Assembly: GCA_037127255.1 (NCBI GenBank)
Contig: JBANSL010000004.1
Coordinates: 52,959,702 to 53,023,701 of the forward strand
DNA from: Persicaria tinctoria
Taxonomy: Eukaryota > Streptophyta > Magnoliopsida > Caryophyllales > Polygonaceae
Length of the DNA stretch: 64,000 bases
Direction: 5' to 3'
Positions 1 to 11,907 of the stretch are shown in pieces. Under the pieces are notes generated by a model. That model worked only from the letters and a program-made list of their open reading frames with translations, was not told where the DNA came from and did not search any database. Positions within the stretch are counted from its first letter, which is position 1. The number at the start of each line of letters is the position of its first letter. The position numbers and the translations under genes were made by a program.

Positions 1-1113
1 TTGTATGCATGTTTTCCAAAGTTTTGAAAAATCACCCCCATTGAAATTTTTTGATAATGTAATGGAAGCTTATATTGAACTCGACGATGCAAAATTGGAT
101 TCGTTAGAGATATAGCATGAAATTACCTAGTAAAGGGAAGTCACAATGAAGTGCATTATTTCATGAAAACCATGAAAGGAGGTAAAATTTGAAGTTGCTT
201 TTGACATGTTGCATGATAAGAGGATGGAGGACTTTATATTTCCATATAATGCTCATATGTTTAAATTCCTAGCCTTACCTATGCTTATGCATCACAAAAG
301 CCATATTATGCCTTATTTCATATATTGTCATTCTTTACCTTATCCGGGGATTATGTTGAGAATGATGATTACATTATGGAGATTATTATATGGTTGTTGT
401 GTTGTTATTATCATTATTTGGAGTTTGGCAGGAATGTTTGAAATATATGGAAAATTTAATGAGTGAGAAAGAAAATCCGATCACCTCAGGAGATCCTGCT
501 CTCTGAGATATATGGAAAATTTAATGTTTGGCAGGAATGTTTGAAATATATGGAAAATTTAATGTTTGAAATATAAGGGTAGATCGACCCTGCTCTCTGA
601 GATAATAGTTTGGAGAGATGGGACACACAGGTGAGGAGTCCAAAGCACTAAGTATCCGGGGCCATTCATGACACCCATGTTTGCGACTCGCGAGAAGGCA
701 GTGCTGAGGTCAGAGAGGTAAAAGCATTATTATTGAGAAAAGCAATATGAAAGGTGATGAATCTTAGGGAGAAGGAATGTGGAAATTCAGTTTGGAAATA
801 CTCCAATTTCCCGGATCATTAGCACCACATTGCCAAAAATTGCCCACCTTTTAGCCTTTTACCAATTCTACTCCTTATTTGAGCTTACATTAAAGTCCTC
901 TTGATTATTACTGCTTTGTCACTTACGATTGTTTTTGCATAACCCTCCTTTTGTGAGTAGATGTCGCTTTTATATTTGCACATGCATGGATCTGTGACAC
1001 TAGTACCTTTTCGAGGATGGTAATTGACTGCAGGGTTATATGAGAATGAATCTAAGATGTTGAGAGTTTGAAGTCTTCCCCTGAATGACAAACAAGCTTA
1101 AGTATGAGGTGTT
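1..1113 (+). mobile_element. 3' internal noncoding end of gypsy element A
   Basis: No credible gene is seen. The stretch matches, block by block, the sequence ahead of three other gypsy LTRs in this window (24480-25604, 31080-32150, 35400-36495), so it is read as the 3' untranslated internal part of a Tat/Athila-like element. It ends in an A/G-rich tract (about 1095-1112) just before the LTR, as expected for a polypurine tract. A local duplication is visible: the segment at about 423-461 recurs at about 526-563, and the words around CTGCTCTCTGAGATA also occur twice. The rest of the element lies outside the window. Confidence 0.7.
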
Positions 1114-3280
1114 TGTTGTGAGTTGAATCTGCCATGTTTTACAGTAACTTTTATATCGATTTCTGCATACATTGCATGCATTTGGGTTAGAATAATACAG
1201 AATCTGTGTAGTTTACACTTATTTGCAATATATGGAGGTTTACACAAGTTTTGGTTATATTTCGCAGAAATCGGACGCACTTTGGAGCTTAAAGCAAACT
1301 CATGGAGAGGCTAAAAATGGTGTAGCTAGAGAAAACTCCATTTTTCACCATTCTTCGTTCTGAATCAAGCTATGATGTTTTCATGAGAGTTGTAGCCCTC
1401 GAAAAGAGCTTTCCAACGCATGGTCATATGCGTTAATCCGACAAACGAGGACTCGGGAAAGTGTATTTCAAGAACAGAGGAGAAAGCTGAGAGAACTCTA
1501 CTCGATCTCGAGTACATCTACTCGATCTTGACGAGGACTGTCCGAGCACACCTGGTCGAGCAGAGCTGATCGAGGACACTAACTCAGAGACAACCCGACT
1601 CCCGGAACCCTACTCGATCTCGAGTACCACCTAGTCGAGATCGACGACACTGAGAGGCCATGTCCGGAGTCGATGAGTTGAGACAAGTCAAGAAGCCGAA
1701 AACGGAGAAGTCGAGCACCACCTCTACTCGATCTCGAGGAGGCTTAGTCGAGATCGACGACGCCCAGGAGCCATGTCCGAGCATGTCGAGCACGAGCTAG
1801 CCGAGACGCCGAGCCAGCCCAGTCAACGACGAATTCTACTCGATCTCGAGGAGCCTTAGTCGAGATCGAAGAGCCGTGTCCGGGAGCGCGTTACGCGGTT
1901 TGACTATCCTACTCGGTTTGGGAATCCTTGGGGCCCAAGGAAGCCAAGTCTATCCGATTCCATCAAGTTCTATCTATGGAAGACAAGATCTATCAAAATG
2001 AAGAAGACTTACCTATTTAGATTTATTTTTTCCCTTTTAGATTTAATTCCTAAATTGCTTTTATTTATCTTTTTAGCCTTTAGATATAGATTTAGATAAA
2101 GATAGATATTTATATCCTTGAATAGCAAGGAATAGAAGGCTATAAATAAAGCCCTAGGGGCTGGTTTTTCATTCATTCAATTTCAGTCAGAGACAAGTAG
2201 TTCCACAGAGAAGTTTTAGAAGTTCAAAGGTTTTAGAGTTTTGGCATTCTGCGAAAGTTGAGTGCCGGAATTGTAAAGACTTTGAATATAGTTCAATGCA
2301 AGATTCTTTTCATCAATCAATGTCTGCGATTGCGATGAGGCGTGAGTAGTCCTCCCACTTCTGGGGCTGGGGTGAGCCCGACGGTGGCCATGTGAGGTGA
2401 TGCGGTAAAGGTACAATCTTGTTATGCAATTCGTCTTCTATCCATATGAGCATGATTCTTTTGCGAGAGTTGAAGGTGATTCTTGTTTGTGTTATTGAAG
2501 CGAAAGTGATCTTAATGCAACTTGGATTAATTATGTGAAAAGGGTTAGTAACAATTAGGGTTTATGCGAAAGCCTCTATATGCCTATTTGTTAGTAACAA
2601 AAGTTACTTTGATGGAAAGCATGATCTTTTATGCCTTTATGTGTTACTTTGCATGATTATCGTTGTGGTGTTGATACCCTGGCTTTGGAAGTTTTTCATA
2701 TATTGAGTTTATTTTTGTCGAAATTCTGAAATCTGTGTTCGAATTTGGAATTTATATTTTCTGTATTTTACTCGATACAGAGGAGGGGCTTGTCGAGATC
2801 TAGTAGACCTTAGTCGATCTCGAGTTGTCTCTTGTCTACGTCGAGTTGAGTTTCTGTTTCTGTTTTCGATTATGCAATTTCTGTTTTTACTATTTCTTGT
2901 CGATCTCGAGTAGCATCTTGTCGAGATCGAGTACTGTGTTGTCTGAGTCGAGTTTCTGTCGTCGTTTTTCAGTTTCTGTCTTTACTGTCCCTTGTCGATC
3001 TCGAGTTACTACTGGTCGAGATTGAGTTAGTTGCTGTCTTGCTTTTATTCCTTGTCTTCGTTTGTTATTTCTGTTATTTCTTTCTTTGTTCCTTTGTTTC
3101 TGTCTTCTGTTGCTTTTCTGTGAGATTTACAGCTGCCTAGGATCCGCTGACACGCTTCCTCGAGGATTCGATCCTTACTTTCTCTTACTGCATTGGAGGA
3201 GTCTTGTATTTATTTGCGTGGGCCTAAATCTGGTTTGATCTATTTCGTTATATTTCATACTTGATTTCCTCCTCACAACA
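1114..3280 (+). repeat. 3' LTR of gypsy element A
   Basis: The ends are perfect inverted repeats, TGTTGTGAG and CTCACAACA, giving a 2167-bp LTR. A TATA box (TATAAATAAA, 2141-2150) marks the promoter. Two clusters of the CTCGA-NN-TCGAG palindrome lie upstream (about 1495-1880) and downstream (about 2765-3035) of it. The block around 2341-2400 (GAGCCCGACGGTGGCCATG) is shared with every other LTR of this superfamily here. Internal sequence flanks only the left side, so this is the 3' LTR. The target duplication cannot be tested because the 5' end is outside the window. Confidence 0.85.
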
Positions 3281-4611
3281 ATGGGCTTCAAGCAAAGGAT
3301 ATAATTATGGGTAGGAAAGGAATGATAGGCTAACAAAAATTGCCTCAAACATGTTTATGCAATGCACACAAGTCATATATGTGAAATAGAGAGGTTCTAA
3401 TGCAAGTTCTGAAGATAAAGCAATCAAGATGAGCATATCACATACAAAAGAAAGAGGACTCATGAATGTCAGTCCTAGGCTCGGAAGCTCGCGACTTTTG
3501 TCTCAGAATTTCAATCTCAACAAGTGTCAAGCAATGATTAGTTTTGAAAGAATTATAGCATAAACCCAACAATCTAGATCATCACAAGCTTTTTAACATG
3601 CCTTAGAGGATATCATCAACCAAATCCAATCAAGGAAAATACAAGCTCTTTAAGAAGAGCAAGGAATTCTTATAGCAAGGTTTCATCTCAATACACCTAT
3701 ATGCAAATGCAATGCAATGTACGAAGTGCACATAAAAAAGAAAAATGAAAAGAAGAAAAGAAAGTTATTTGTAAAAACGGAGTTACAGTATAAGTTCCCC
3801 ACCCCATGCTTAAAATCTACTTTGTTCCCAAAGTAGAGAATGATTAAAGAATAAGAGGTGGAAACTCACCAAATAAAATCAGGCATTCGAGCAATGTGGG
3901 CAATCCAATCCAAGGTGGTAGTGCAAGGGGTTGTTTTGGAACCTTATGTGATCTTCAAAAAAATTCTGATAGTATCTCCATCGTAATTTGGCCTGCGCAA
4001 AGCACAAAAAAAAACGACAACAGACAAAATCCTAACAAGTATAGCTAAATCACAACAGCAACAAGGTTCCAAAAACCAATGAAAATTAGCACCATAGCAA
4101 CTAACTCGATCAACAACAGGATTCAAACCAATCAAGAAACCATCTAATCCAAAGCATTCTACTCCAATTCAATAGTAGCATTCAACAAATTAAGCATAAC
4201 TAATTGGCCAAATCTAAAAGACTCAACAATGGTCACTAAATCAGCACAACATCTACATTTCACTTTAACCAGAGTCGACTAAAATTCAGCTGCTCAATAG
4301 CCAAAAGAAATCTCATATTCCAACTCAACCCAGTTGATCAAATTCATCTTAAATTAAGCACATGTATAGAGCAAGCTAGTGACAAAAATAACTTAGAAGT
4401 TGCAGTGTCATAAATCAAACATCAACAAGAACAACTTCAATTTGAGCAAAATACAAAACAAGTTGTGAAGTCTCATGTACAAATTTCCTACTAGCAGCAA
4501 GCACAATTAGAAAAGACACATGCTCCATTCTTGTGCAACAACTCAAGTCAACAAATAGAAAAGACATATCCAGTGCACATGAGTGGCTGGATGAAGGCAC
4601 AAACAAATAGA
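3281..4611. other. No gene seen; possible minus-strand gypsy 3' region
   Basis: No supported coding region. On the minus strand a purine-rich word of the form AAGCATGGGGTGGGG (about 3795-3815) resembles the AAGTATGGGGTGGGG signal in the 3' noncoding part of the plus-strand gypsy elements here. The segment may be the 3' noncoding part of a minus-strand gypsy element, possibly the one whose LTR lies at 18743-19964, separated from it by the LINE. This is inference. Two copies of a roughly 25-bp word (AACAAATAGAAAAGACATAT) occur near 4551 and 4603. Confidence 0.3.
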
Positions 4612-4675
4612 AAAGACATATCCTACGACAGGAAATGAATTCACATGGAGGAAGGCACAACCAAATAATGACTGG

Positions 4676-6604
4676 ATGTACGAGAAACTAGATAGGGTGC
4701 TTGTGTCCCATGAAATTGTTGAAAGGTATCCGGATATTCAAACAAGAAATTATGCATTCACATCATCGGACCATTGTCCTATTGAGATAGAAATTGAAAA
4801 TACAAAGTTACACATATCACCCCCCTTTCGTATGGAAAATATGTGGCTTCATAAGAAAGATTACATCAATCTGGTTAAGCAAGCAGGGAGACTTAGGAGT
4901 AACGGTTCTGCTATGTTCCAACTGGTACAGAAAACAAGACGTCTAAAACAATTATTCAAGGATTGGAACATGAGGACCTTTGGAAATATTTTTCAACAAC
5001 TAAAGAAAACTGATGAGTTATTACTACAATTGCAGATGGATAGTGGCAGATCAAACACCCAAGTTGGGTGGGATAAACAAATTAGATTAATAAAGAAAAA
5101 AGAAATGCTTCTAGAGTTTCAGAAAACTTATTGGAGGCAAAGATCCAAAACACGACATCTCAAACTAAAAGATACAAATTCAGGGTACTTTCATAAAATT
5201 GCATCTGGAAGAAGAAATAGGAAAATAATTCGGGAAATCACAAACTCAAATGGTCTACACATTATTGGCCAAGAAAATATAAAACAAGAAAAAAAACAGG
5301 AATTCCATAAACGCTTCCAAGTAGAAAATCAGAATAGAATAGTTCATACAAATTTTCTAAACCTGATTTCAAAGGAAATTACTCACGAAGATAATGAATT
5401 CTTGATTAGCCATACGGAAATAAGTGATGCAGTCTTTTCCCTGGGAACAAATAAGTCTCCCGGTCCAGATGGTATCACAGCAGAGTTTTTTAAGAATTTT
5501 TGGAACCCAATCGGGCCATCGGTCATAAAAGCGGTTAAAGCTTTCTTCTCTTCTCGACATATGTTGAATCAGGTCAATCATACATACATAACACTGCTAC
5601 CTAAATGTGACCAACCAACCACGACAAGTCACTATCGACCCATTAGTCTATGTAATACAAGCTACAAAATCATTTCAAGAATCATCACTGAGCGGCTTAA
5701 GAAAGTAATGGGGAAGCTAATACATCCTTTACAAGGAGCTTTTGTGGCAGATAGAGCAATCCAAGATAACATTCTGATCGCACGCGAAATTTTCCATTCT
5801 TTCAGGACCAGGCGGGGTGCTGAAGGATGGGTGGCCATCAAGTTGGATATGGAAAATGCTTCTTATCGTGTAAATTGGGCATTTCTAAAAGATGTTTTGG
5901 AAAAATTTGGTTTCCATCCAACATTCATCAACTGGATTGTAGAATGTGTCCAAACAGTATCTTATGCTGTTCTAGTCAATAATGAACCGACAGAGATATT
6001 TCTGCCCCAACGTGGACTCCGACAGGGGGACCCGTTGTCCCCTTTCTTGTTCATCCTTACTGCTAAAGTTTTAGCCAGGGCCCTCCAATTGGAGGCTATC
6101 CAAGACAAAAGCTCAATTGGCTTCCAATGCGCTAGGAATGCTATGATAATCCCTTTCCTTTCTTTTGCAGATGACATGATGCTCTTTTGTAAAGGAAAGG
6201 CGGAAGCCTGTCTGAAAGTTAAAAATATAATTGATGACTACTGTGCAATATCGAGACAGAGAGTAAATTATCAAAAATCAGAATTCCAAACAACTGCAGG
6301 CATCACTGCTCAGAGGAAGTTGGTAATTCAGGGAATTCTGAATATCCACAACTCAACAAATTTAGAAAAGTGCCTTGGTTGCCCTATTATTAATGGGAGA
6401 GTTAATAAGGAAACGTTTGACGAAACCATTGTTAAATCAAAACAACAATTATCGAAATGGAGAGCCAATTCCCTGTCTCAGAAAGAGAGGGATGTACTCA
6501 TAAAATCAAACTTAATGGCTAAACCAAATTATCTAATGCAAAGTTTCATGCTACCAGCAATGATCCATAATGAATTAGATAGAATTAATAGCACATTCTT
6601 CTGA
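4676..6604 (+). pseudogene. LINE ORF2, endonuclease tail and reverse transcriptase
   Basis: The reading frame is 642 codons. Its first residues carry the end of an APE-type endonuclease (SSDHCPIEIEIE), and the frame continues upstream to about 4612 (GNEFTW). The reverse transcriptase follows, with NKSPGPDGI, the fingers motif HYRPISLCN, the first catalytic Asp in IKLDME, RQGDPLSPFLF and the FADDMM box, at about residues 262-500. The usual AYDRV next to the first Asp is changed to ASYRV. The frame ends at a TGA at 6602. Comparing with the second LINE at 60430-62379 (FYWNKE), this stop arises from loss of one G in a Trp codon (TGGAAC to TGAAC); the sequence then continues in another frame. It is a dead copy of a non-LTR retrotransposon enzyme. 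Confidence 0.9.
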
Positions 6605-7311
6605 ACAAAGACTTACAGCATTGTCCACTCATCAGTTGGGATAAAATCTGCAGACCAAAAAGGATGGGAGGTTTGGGACTCAATAAAATGAGTAACATCA
6701 ATGTTGCATTGCAACTAAAACTGCTATGGAAGATACTAGCAGAATCGACTAACATTTGGGTCACAATAATCAACCAGAAATACTTAAAAAATAAATCTAT
6801 CCTTGACAACCAGAGAAGGGGCGCTGCTTCATGGCAGTGGAGTAAATTGAGCAATCTCATTCATCTATTTCGCAAAGGCTTGGTATGGAATATCTGTAAC
6901 GGTGAATCGGTTAATTTCTGGCATGACAGGTGGTGTGGTCAAGAATCTTTTAGCTGTAGGGGAATTATTTCCCAAACCAATACAGAAAGTTTCAAAGTAG
7001 CGCGGTTCATTAAAAATGGGAAATGGGGTGAAGAAGCCCTAGCAGCTCATATATCACCACATAGAGTCAGTGAAATCATGGATGTATATATATCCTCAAA
7101 CCAGGGTACAGACCGACTGTACTGGGAAACAGACAAATCTGATTGGTTTACAACAGCAAGTGTTATGCGAATGATCACTGGAGGAAACAATATAACAAAT
7201 GACACCCAGGCCGGCTGGATGTGGAATTTAGATGTGCAACCAAAAATAAAGAACTTCATGTGGAAAGTTAGCCTGGACGACATAGCTACAAAAGACAGAT
7301 TGACAAGGAAT
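6605..7311 (+). pseudogene. LINE ORF2, zf-RVT region, cut by element B
   Basis: This continues the LINE after the one-base frameshift at about 6603. It reads through KRMGGLGLNKM, the W-rich segment and DRLYWETDKSDWFTTASV, and stops in the zinc-binding zf-RVT domain (PKIKNFMWKV, then TKDRLTRN). Closely similar blocks occur in the same order in the LINE at 60430-62379. The open frame ends at 7312, where element B enters. The remainder resumes at 17724, with the Cys/His residues of zf-RVT (SCELCNHHNEDVYHLFVECP). Confidence 0.88.
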
Positions 7312-8715
7312 TGATGTCTCTAAAGTAGCCATGTCTTTATGCATATTTTAGTTCCATATTCTATACACTTTGCATATTTCGGGTTGGGAATATGTCGAAT
7401 TTATGTAGTTTATGTTTATTTGTTAGAAATGGAGATCTACATAAGTTTATGTTTAATATTGCAGAATATGGAGCCATTTCGGGAGAAAACCAAGAAGCAA
7501 GGACGAAGGCCCAAATCTACTCGATATCGACAATGTTATTCGATATCGACAACCTATGTCTAGGCACCTGCACTGATCGAGAAGCCCATGTCGAGAAGAT
7601 GAAGACGAGCCAACCCGACTCCAGCACTTTCCTCGAGATCGAGTTGCTTTCTCGATGTCGACAAAGCCCCAAAGACCACCCGGAGTCGAGGAGAGCCAAC
7701 CCGAGGATGCCGCGGAGGAGCTACCCGACCTGGCTAGGCACCCGGACACCACAACTCGATATCGAGGACTTTCCTCGATGTCGACAAAGCCGAGAGCACT
7801 TGTCCGAGCCTGTCGAGAAGAGTTGCTCGACAACACCAGAAAGCCAAGTCGATGAGCGCACTTTACTCGAGATCGAGTATGTTACTCAAGATCGAGGACG
7901 TCCCAGGAGCCAGAGTCCGAGAGCATCGAGGAAGAGCAACCCGAGACGCCGAGCCACTGAAGTCGACGACGCCGTTTTACTCAAGATCGAGGAAACTTCT
8001 CGAGATCGAGGAAATCTTCCAGAAGCCGCGTAACGCGTTGGGAGCTGTCCTACTCGGTTTGGGTATCCTTGGAGCCGAAGATTGTTGAGTCTATCCGATT
8101 TTATCAAGATCTATCATGGAGGAGAAGATTTATCCACTTAAAGACTTTTAGATATAATTCCCCTCTTTAGATTTAATTATGTTGTTCCATTTATTTATCT
8201 TCAATGTTTTAGATATAGATAGAGATATTCTATCCTTGAATAGCAAGGAGTAGAAGGCTATAAATAAAGCCCATGGGGCTTATTTTAGGAGGGATCCAAT
8301 TCAGAAGCTAGAGAAGTAGTTCACAGAGATATTTAGGAGTTCGAAGGTTTTAGGGTTTTGGTATTCAACGAGAGTTGGATTGCTGGGATTATAAAGTCTT
8401 TGAATTTAGTTTAATGCAAGTTGTTATTTCCTTTCAATCAATGTCTGAGGTTGCAATGAAGTGCGAGTAGTCCACCCACTTCTAGGGTTGGGGCGAGCCC
8501 GACGATAGCCATGCGCGTCTGAGGTAAAGATCCGACTTTTATCATGTTTTGAGCATCTGCTGCCTAGGATCCGCTGACCAGCTTCCTCGTGGATTCGAAC
8601 CTGAATTTCTCTTACTACGTTGGAGGGAGTCTTGAACATTATTTTGCTGGGATTCGATCGGTTTGCTTTACTTTATTTACTTACGGTTTTGCATTCTCGA
8701 TTTCCTCTTACAACA
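7312..8715 (+). repeat. 5' LTR of element B, with an internal deletion
   Basis: It matches the 3' LTR closely except that 550 bp present there (17021-17570) are missing. The break lies in the shared word GCT, so a microhomology deletion is likely. The TATA box is at 8259-8266. The palindrome cluster at about 7515-8010 uses both CTCGATATCGAG and CTCGAGATCGAG forms. The conserved block GAGCCCGACGATAGCCATG is at about 8494-8512. Much of the U5-side palindrome cluster lies in the deleted part. Confidence 0.9.
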
Positions 8716-8718
8716 AAT

Positions 8719-8736
8719 TGTCGCCGTTGCCGGGGA
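8719..8736 (+). other. Primer-binding site of element B
   Basis: TGTCGCCGTTGCCGGGGA follows the 5' LTR by three bases. The Athila/Tat consensus TGGCGCCGTTGCCGGGGA is complementary to the 3' end of plant tRNA-Asp. One base differs here. Confidence 0.85.
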
Positions 8737-8771
8737 AGCAATAATTCGCGCCTTAGTTACATTGCAGGTGT

Positions 8772-9899
8772 ATGCGCCGTTCTAGTCAACCACCTGAGTT
8801 TGACGGCTTAGACGAACCGGAATGCCTTCTACACATCAGAGCTAAACTACAAAGAGCCATGGCGGCCGCAGAAACACAAGAACAGCTGATTGAAAGGCTC
8901 ACAAGGGAACTAGCCGCAAGGGATGATACTATCGCGGCTGAGAGAGCAGGAAGGGAACAAGAAGCTGAGCGCGCAAGGCAAGCAGAAGCTGAGCTTTCCC
9001 AATTCCCAACCACTATAGAGGATTATATGCATCCAACTCTCGTCGTGCCTAAATCGGCGATTCTAATCCCTGAAAACTCTTTTCAAATTCGCACTCAATT
9101 TCTTATAGAGCTTAAAAATAATGCTTTTTATGGAAAATTTAATGAGTGTCCTCTTGCACATATTACCAATTTTTCTGACATGTGCCGTACTTTTGCTGAA
9201 GGTACAACTCTGGAATATGTCAAGATGAAAGCTTTTCGCTGGTCTCTCGCTGGGCCTGCACTGAAGTGGCTTGAAGGGATGAAACCAAGATCACTCACAA
9301 CATGGGCACAAGTAGAGAAAGAGTTTCTGAATAAATTCTTCCCTCCCGCCAAGATAGTACTCCTCCGCCAGAAGATCACTCACAACAGAAGCCTGGGGAG
9401 CCGCTAGCAAAGGCATGGGAACGCTAGAAAGAGCTTCTGCGATCTTGCCCTACTCATGGACAACCACCCTACGTCATTCAGGAGATCTTCTTCAACTCTC
9501 TTGACCAAGTCACTAAGGACAGGATCAACCAGTATACTCGCTATGAGTATCTGATGATGCCACCAATTGACGCCTGGGGTGTGCTCAACAAGCTCACCAA
9601 TTATGACAACAAATATGGGTCTACTACAAACTATGAGGAGAACTCCTATGCCAGGCCAGCACCATCTATGCCCCTCTATGAGCCTGGAAAGGAGATTGAC
9701 CCAGATGTTAGGGAGCAGTTCTACAGAGACCAGAATCGCAAGCTCCTCAAGCAAGTCAAGTATCTCCCTGTCAACCAGCCTTGCATTGAATGCGGATCAC
9801 AGCGGCACACCACTACTGAGTGCCTACACACTGAGCAAGTCAGGATGGCAGAGACGCATGAAGAGGTAGCCTACGCTGGGGGCCCCAATCGCTACATGG
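8772..9899 (+). pseudogene. Gag polyprotein of element B, N-terminal and zinc-knuckle part
   Basis: The capsid/nucleocapsid protein of a Ty3/gypsy element, which packages the element RNA. It starts at the ATG at 8772. Residues about 30-80 are a charged, Ala/Glu/Arg-rich coiled coil. The retrotransposon gag domain follows (FYGKFNECPLAHITNF, AFRWSLAGPALKWL, EFLNKFFPPAK). A frameshift near 9385 moves the frame, and a stop (TAG, 9425-9427) follows; the same frame then stays open to the solo LTR. A CCHC zinc knuckle (CIECGSQRHTTTEC, CX2CX4HX4C) lies at about 9782-9825. The TAG is also present at the equivalent site in element C2 (28251). The solo LTR at 9905 breaks the gene; it resumes at 11908. 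Confidence 0.88.
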
Positions 9900-9904
9900 G
9901 AGAT

Positions 9905-11902
9905 TGTTGTTGCAGGAGTTGGTCAAGTATAGATATCAAATAAAGTTCAGATAGACTCCCCTGTCTCAGCAAATAAATACAAGACTTCCTCCCGTTGTAG
10001 TAAGAGAAAAGTCAGGATCGAATCCACGAGGAAGCACGTCAGCAGTTCTCAGGTAGCTATCAAATTTTCACAGCAGCAGCAGAAAAGACCAGAAACACAA
10101 GAGCAGAAAAGACAAATAAACCCGGCAAGGGCAAAAAAACAAAAGCAAGAAATAAAGGCAAAGCAAAGCGAAAAGCAAAGCAGAAAGTCGTACCCGATCT
10201 CGACCACAAGCTTGTCGAGATCGACAAGGGTTGCTCGACACAGAGTACAGAAAGTGAAAATCGACAAAAGAAAACAGAAAACCAACTCGACCTAGACCAG
10301 CCCCTACTCGATTTCGACAAAGGGCAACTCGAGATCGACAAGGGTTTCGTCTATGTCGACAAGAAACAGAAAAAAGACAGAAACTTTAAAACTTGCAGAA
10401 TTTCGAAACACAGAACTCAGAATTTTTATGAAATAAATCAATATATTAAAAGACCTCCAAGGCCAGGGTTTCAACACCACAACGATAACCATGCAAAACA
10501 ACACATAAAGGCATAAAAGATCATGCTTTCCATCAAATAACTTTCGTCATTAACAAATAGGAATATAGAGGCTTTCGCATAAACCCTAATTGTTACTAAC
10601 CCTTTTTCACATAATTAATCCAAGTTGCATTAAGATCACTTTCGCTTCAATAATACAAACAAGGATCACCTTCAACTCTCGCAAAAGAATCATGCTCATA
10701 GGGATAGAAGATGAATCGCACAAAAGATCTGACCTTTATCGCATCGCCTCACATGGCCACCGTCGGGCTCACCCCAGCCCCAGAAGTGGGTGGACTACTC
10801 ACGCCTCATCGCAATTGCAGACATTGAATTGATGAAAGAAACTTGCATAAACTATATTCCAAGACTTTACAATCCCGGCAATCCAACTCTCGTCGAATGC
10901 CAAAACCCTAAAAACCTTAGAACTCCTACTCTACTCTGTCTCGAATGGAACTAACTACTTCTCTTCGAAATTGGATGATGAATAAAACTGAGCCCCATGG
11001 GCTTTATTTATAGCCTTCATTCCCTAGCTATTCTAGGAAAGAAGATATCTATCTATATCTAAAAAGCTTAAAAGATAAATAAATGACATAATGGAATTAA
11101 ATCTATAAGGAAAAGATAAAACTAATTATGGTAGTATGTCTTCATGTTGTTGATAGATTGCCTTCCATGGATAGACTTGATAGATCAGATAGAATTCAGC
11201 AACTTCGGATAGAATTTTCCGCCTTCGGCACCAAGGAGTCCAATTCTACTCGGATTGATCAAGTCGAGAAGCTGCTGGAACATGGTCTAGTCGACCTCGA
11301 CAAGGTCTTGTCGACCTCGAGTTGGGCTCCTCGGCTTGGCTTGACTCTGCTCGATGTGGCTCGTCATGGACTTCCTGGGCTCGTCGACCTCGAGTTGGTC
11401 TCGTCAACTTCGACAAGCCCTAGTCGACTTCGAGTACGTTGGCTCGCCGACTAGGGTTTCTCGAGAAGCTTTCCTCGAGGGACTCCGGATCTGGTGCTGT
11501 GGCTTCGTCGACTTCGACTAACGGTCCTCGAGGTCGAGTAGGGTCTGGAGTCTGGGTTGTCTGGCTTCTCGAGCATGGCTTTGTCGACCAGGCTGTGCCC
11601 GGACATGCTTGTCTAGGTCGAGTAGGCTTTACTCGAGATCGAGTAGTCTCGACTCTCAGACTTGTTCCACTGCTTTGACTTTGGACTTCTGTAGTGGTTT
11701 TCCGAGCTTTTCCGATCTTCTGTAGAATTGCTGTAAATGCCTTGATTTCTGCGATTTAAACAGAAACTGGTGTAGATTCCATAATTTTGGCAAATAAACA
11801 TAAACTACACAGATTCTGTACTATCTAAACCCAAATGTATGCGATGTATGCAGAAATCGATATAAAAGTTACTGTAAAACATGGCAGATTCAGCTCACAA
11901 CA
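9905..11902 (-). mobile_element. Inverted solo LTR (element A subfamily) inside gag
   Basis: Read on the minus strand it begins TGTTGTGAGCTGAATCTGCC and ends with CAACA, close to LTR A (1114-3280). Identical 5-bp target copies GAGAT flank it at 9900-9904 and 11903-11907, and no internal element sequence is present. That is the signature of a solo LTR left by recombination between the two LTRs of one insertion. The minus-strand TATA box is at 11005-11012. Palindrome clusters are at about 10190-10345 and 11260-11660. The copy is younger than element B, whose gag it splits. Confidence 0.93.
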
Positions 11903-11907
11903 GAGAT

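Noticed and set aside
1490..1900. CRISPR-like array of CTCGA repeats
   Set aside because: Spacing is irregular, the units are palindromes without unique spacers of constant size, and this is plant retrotransposon sequence.
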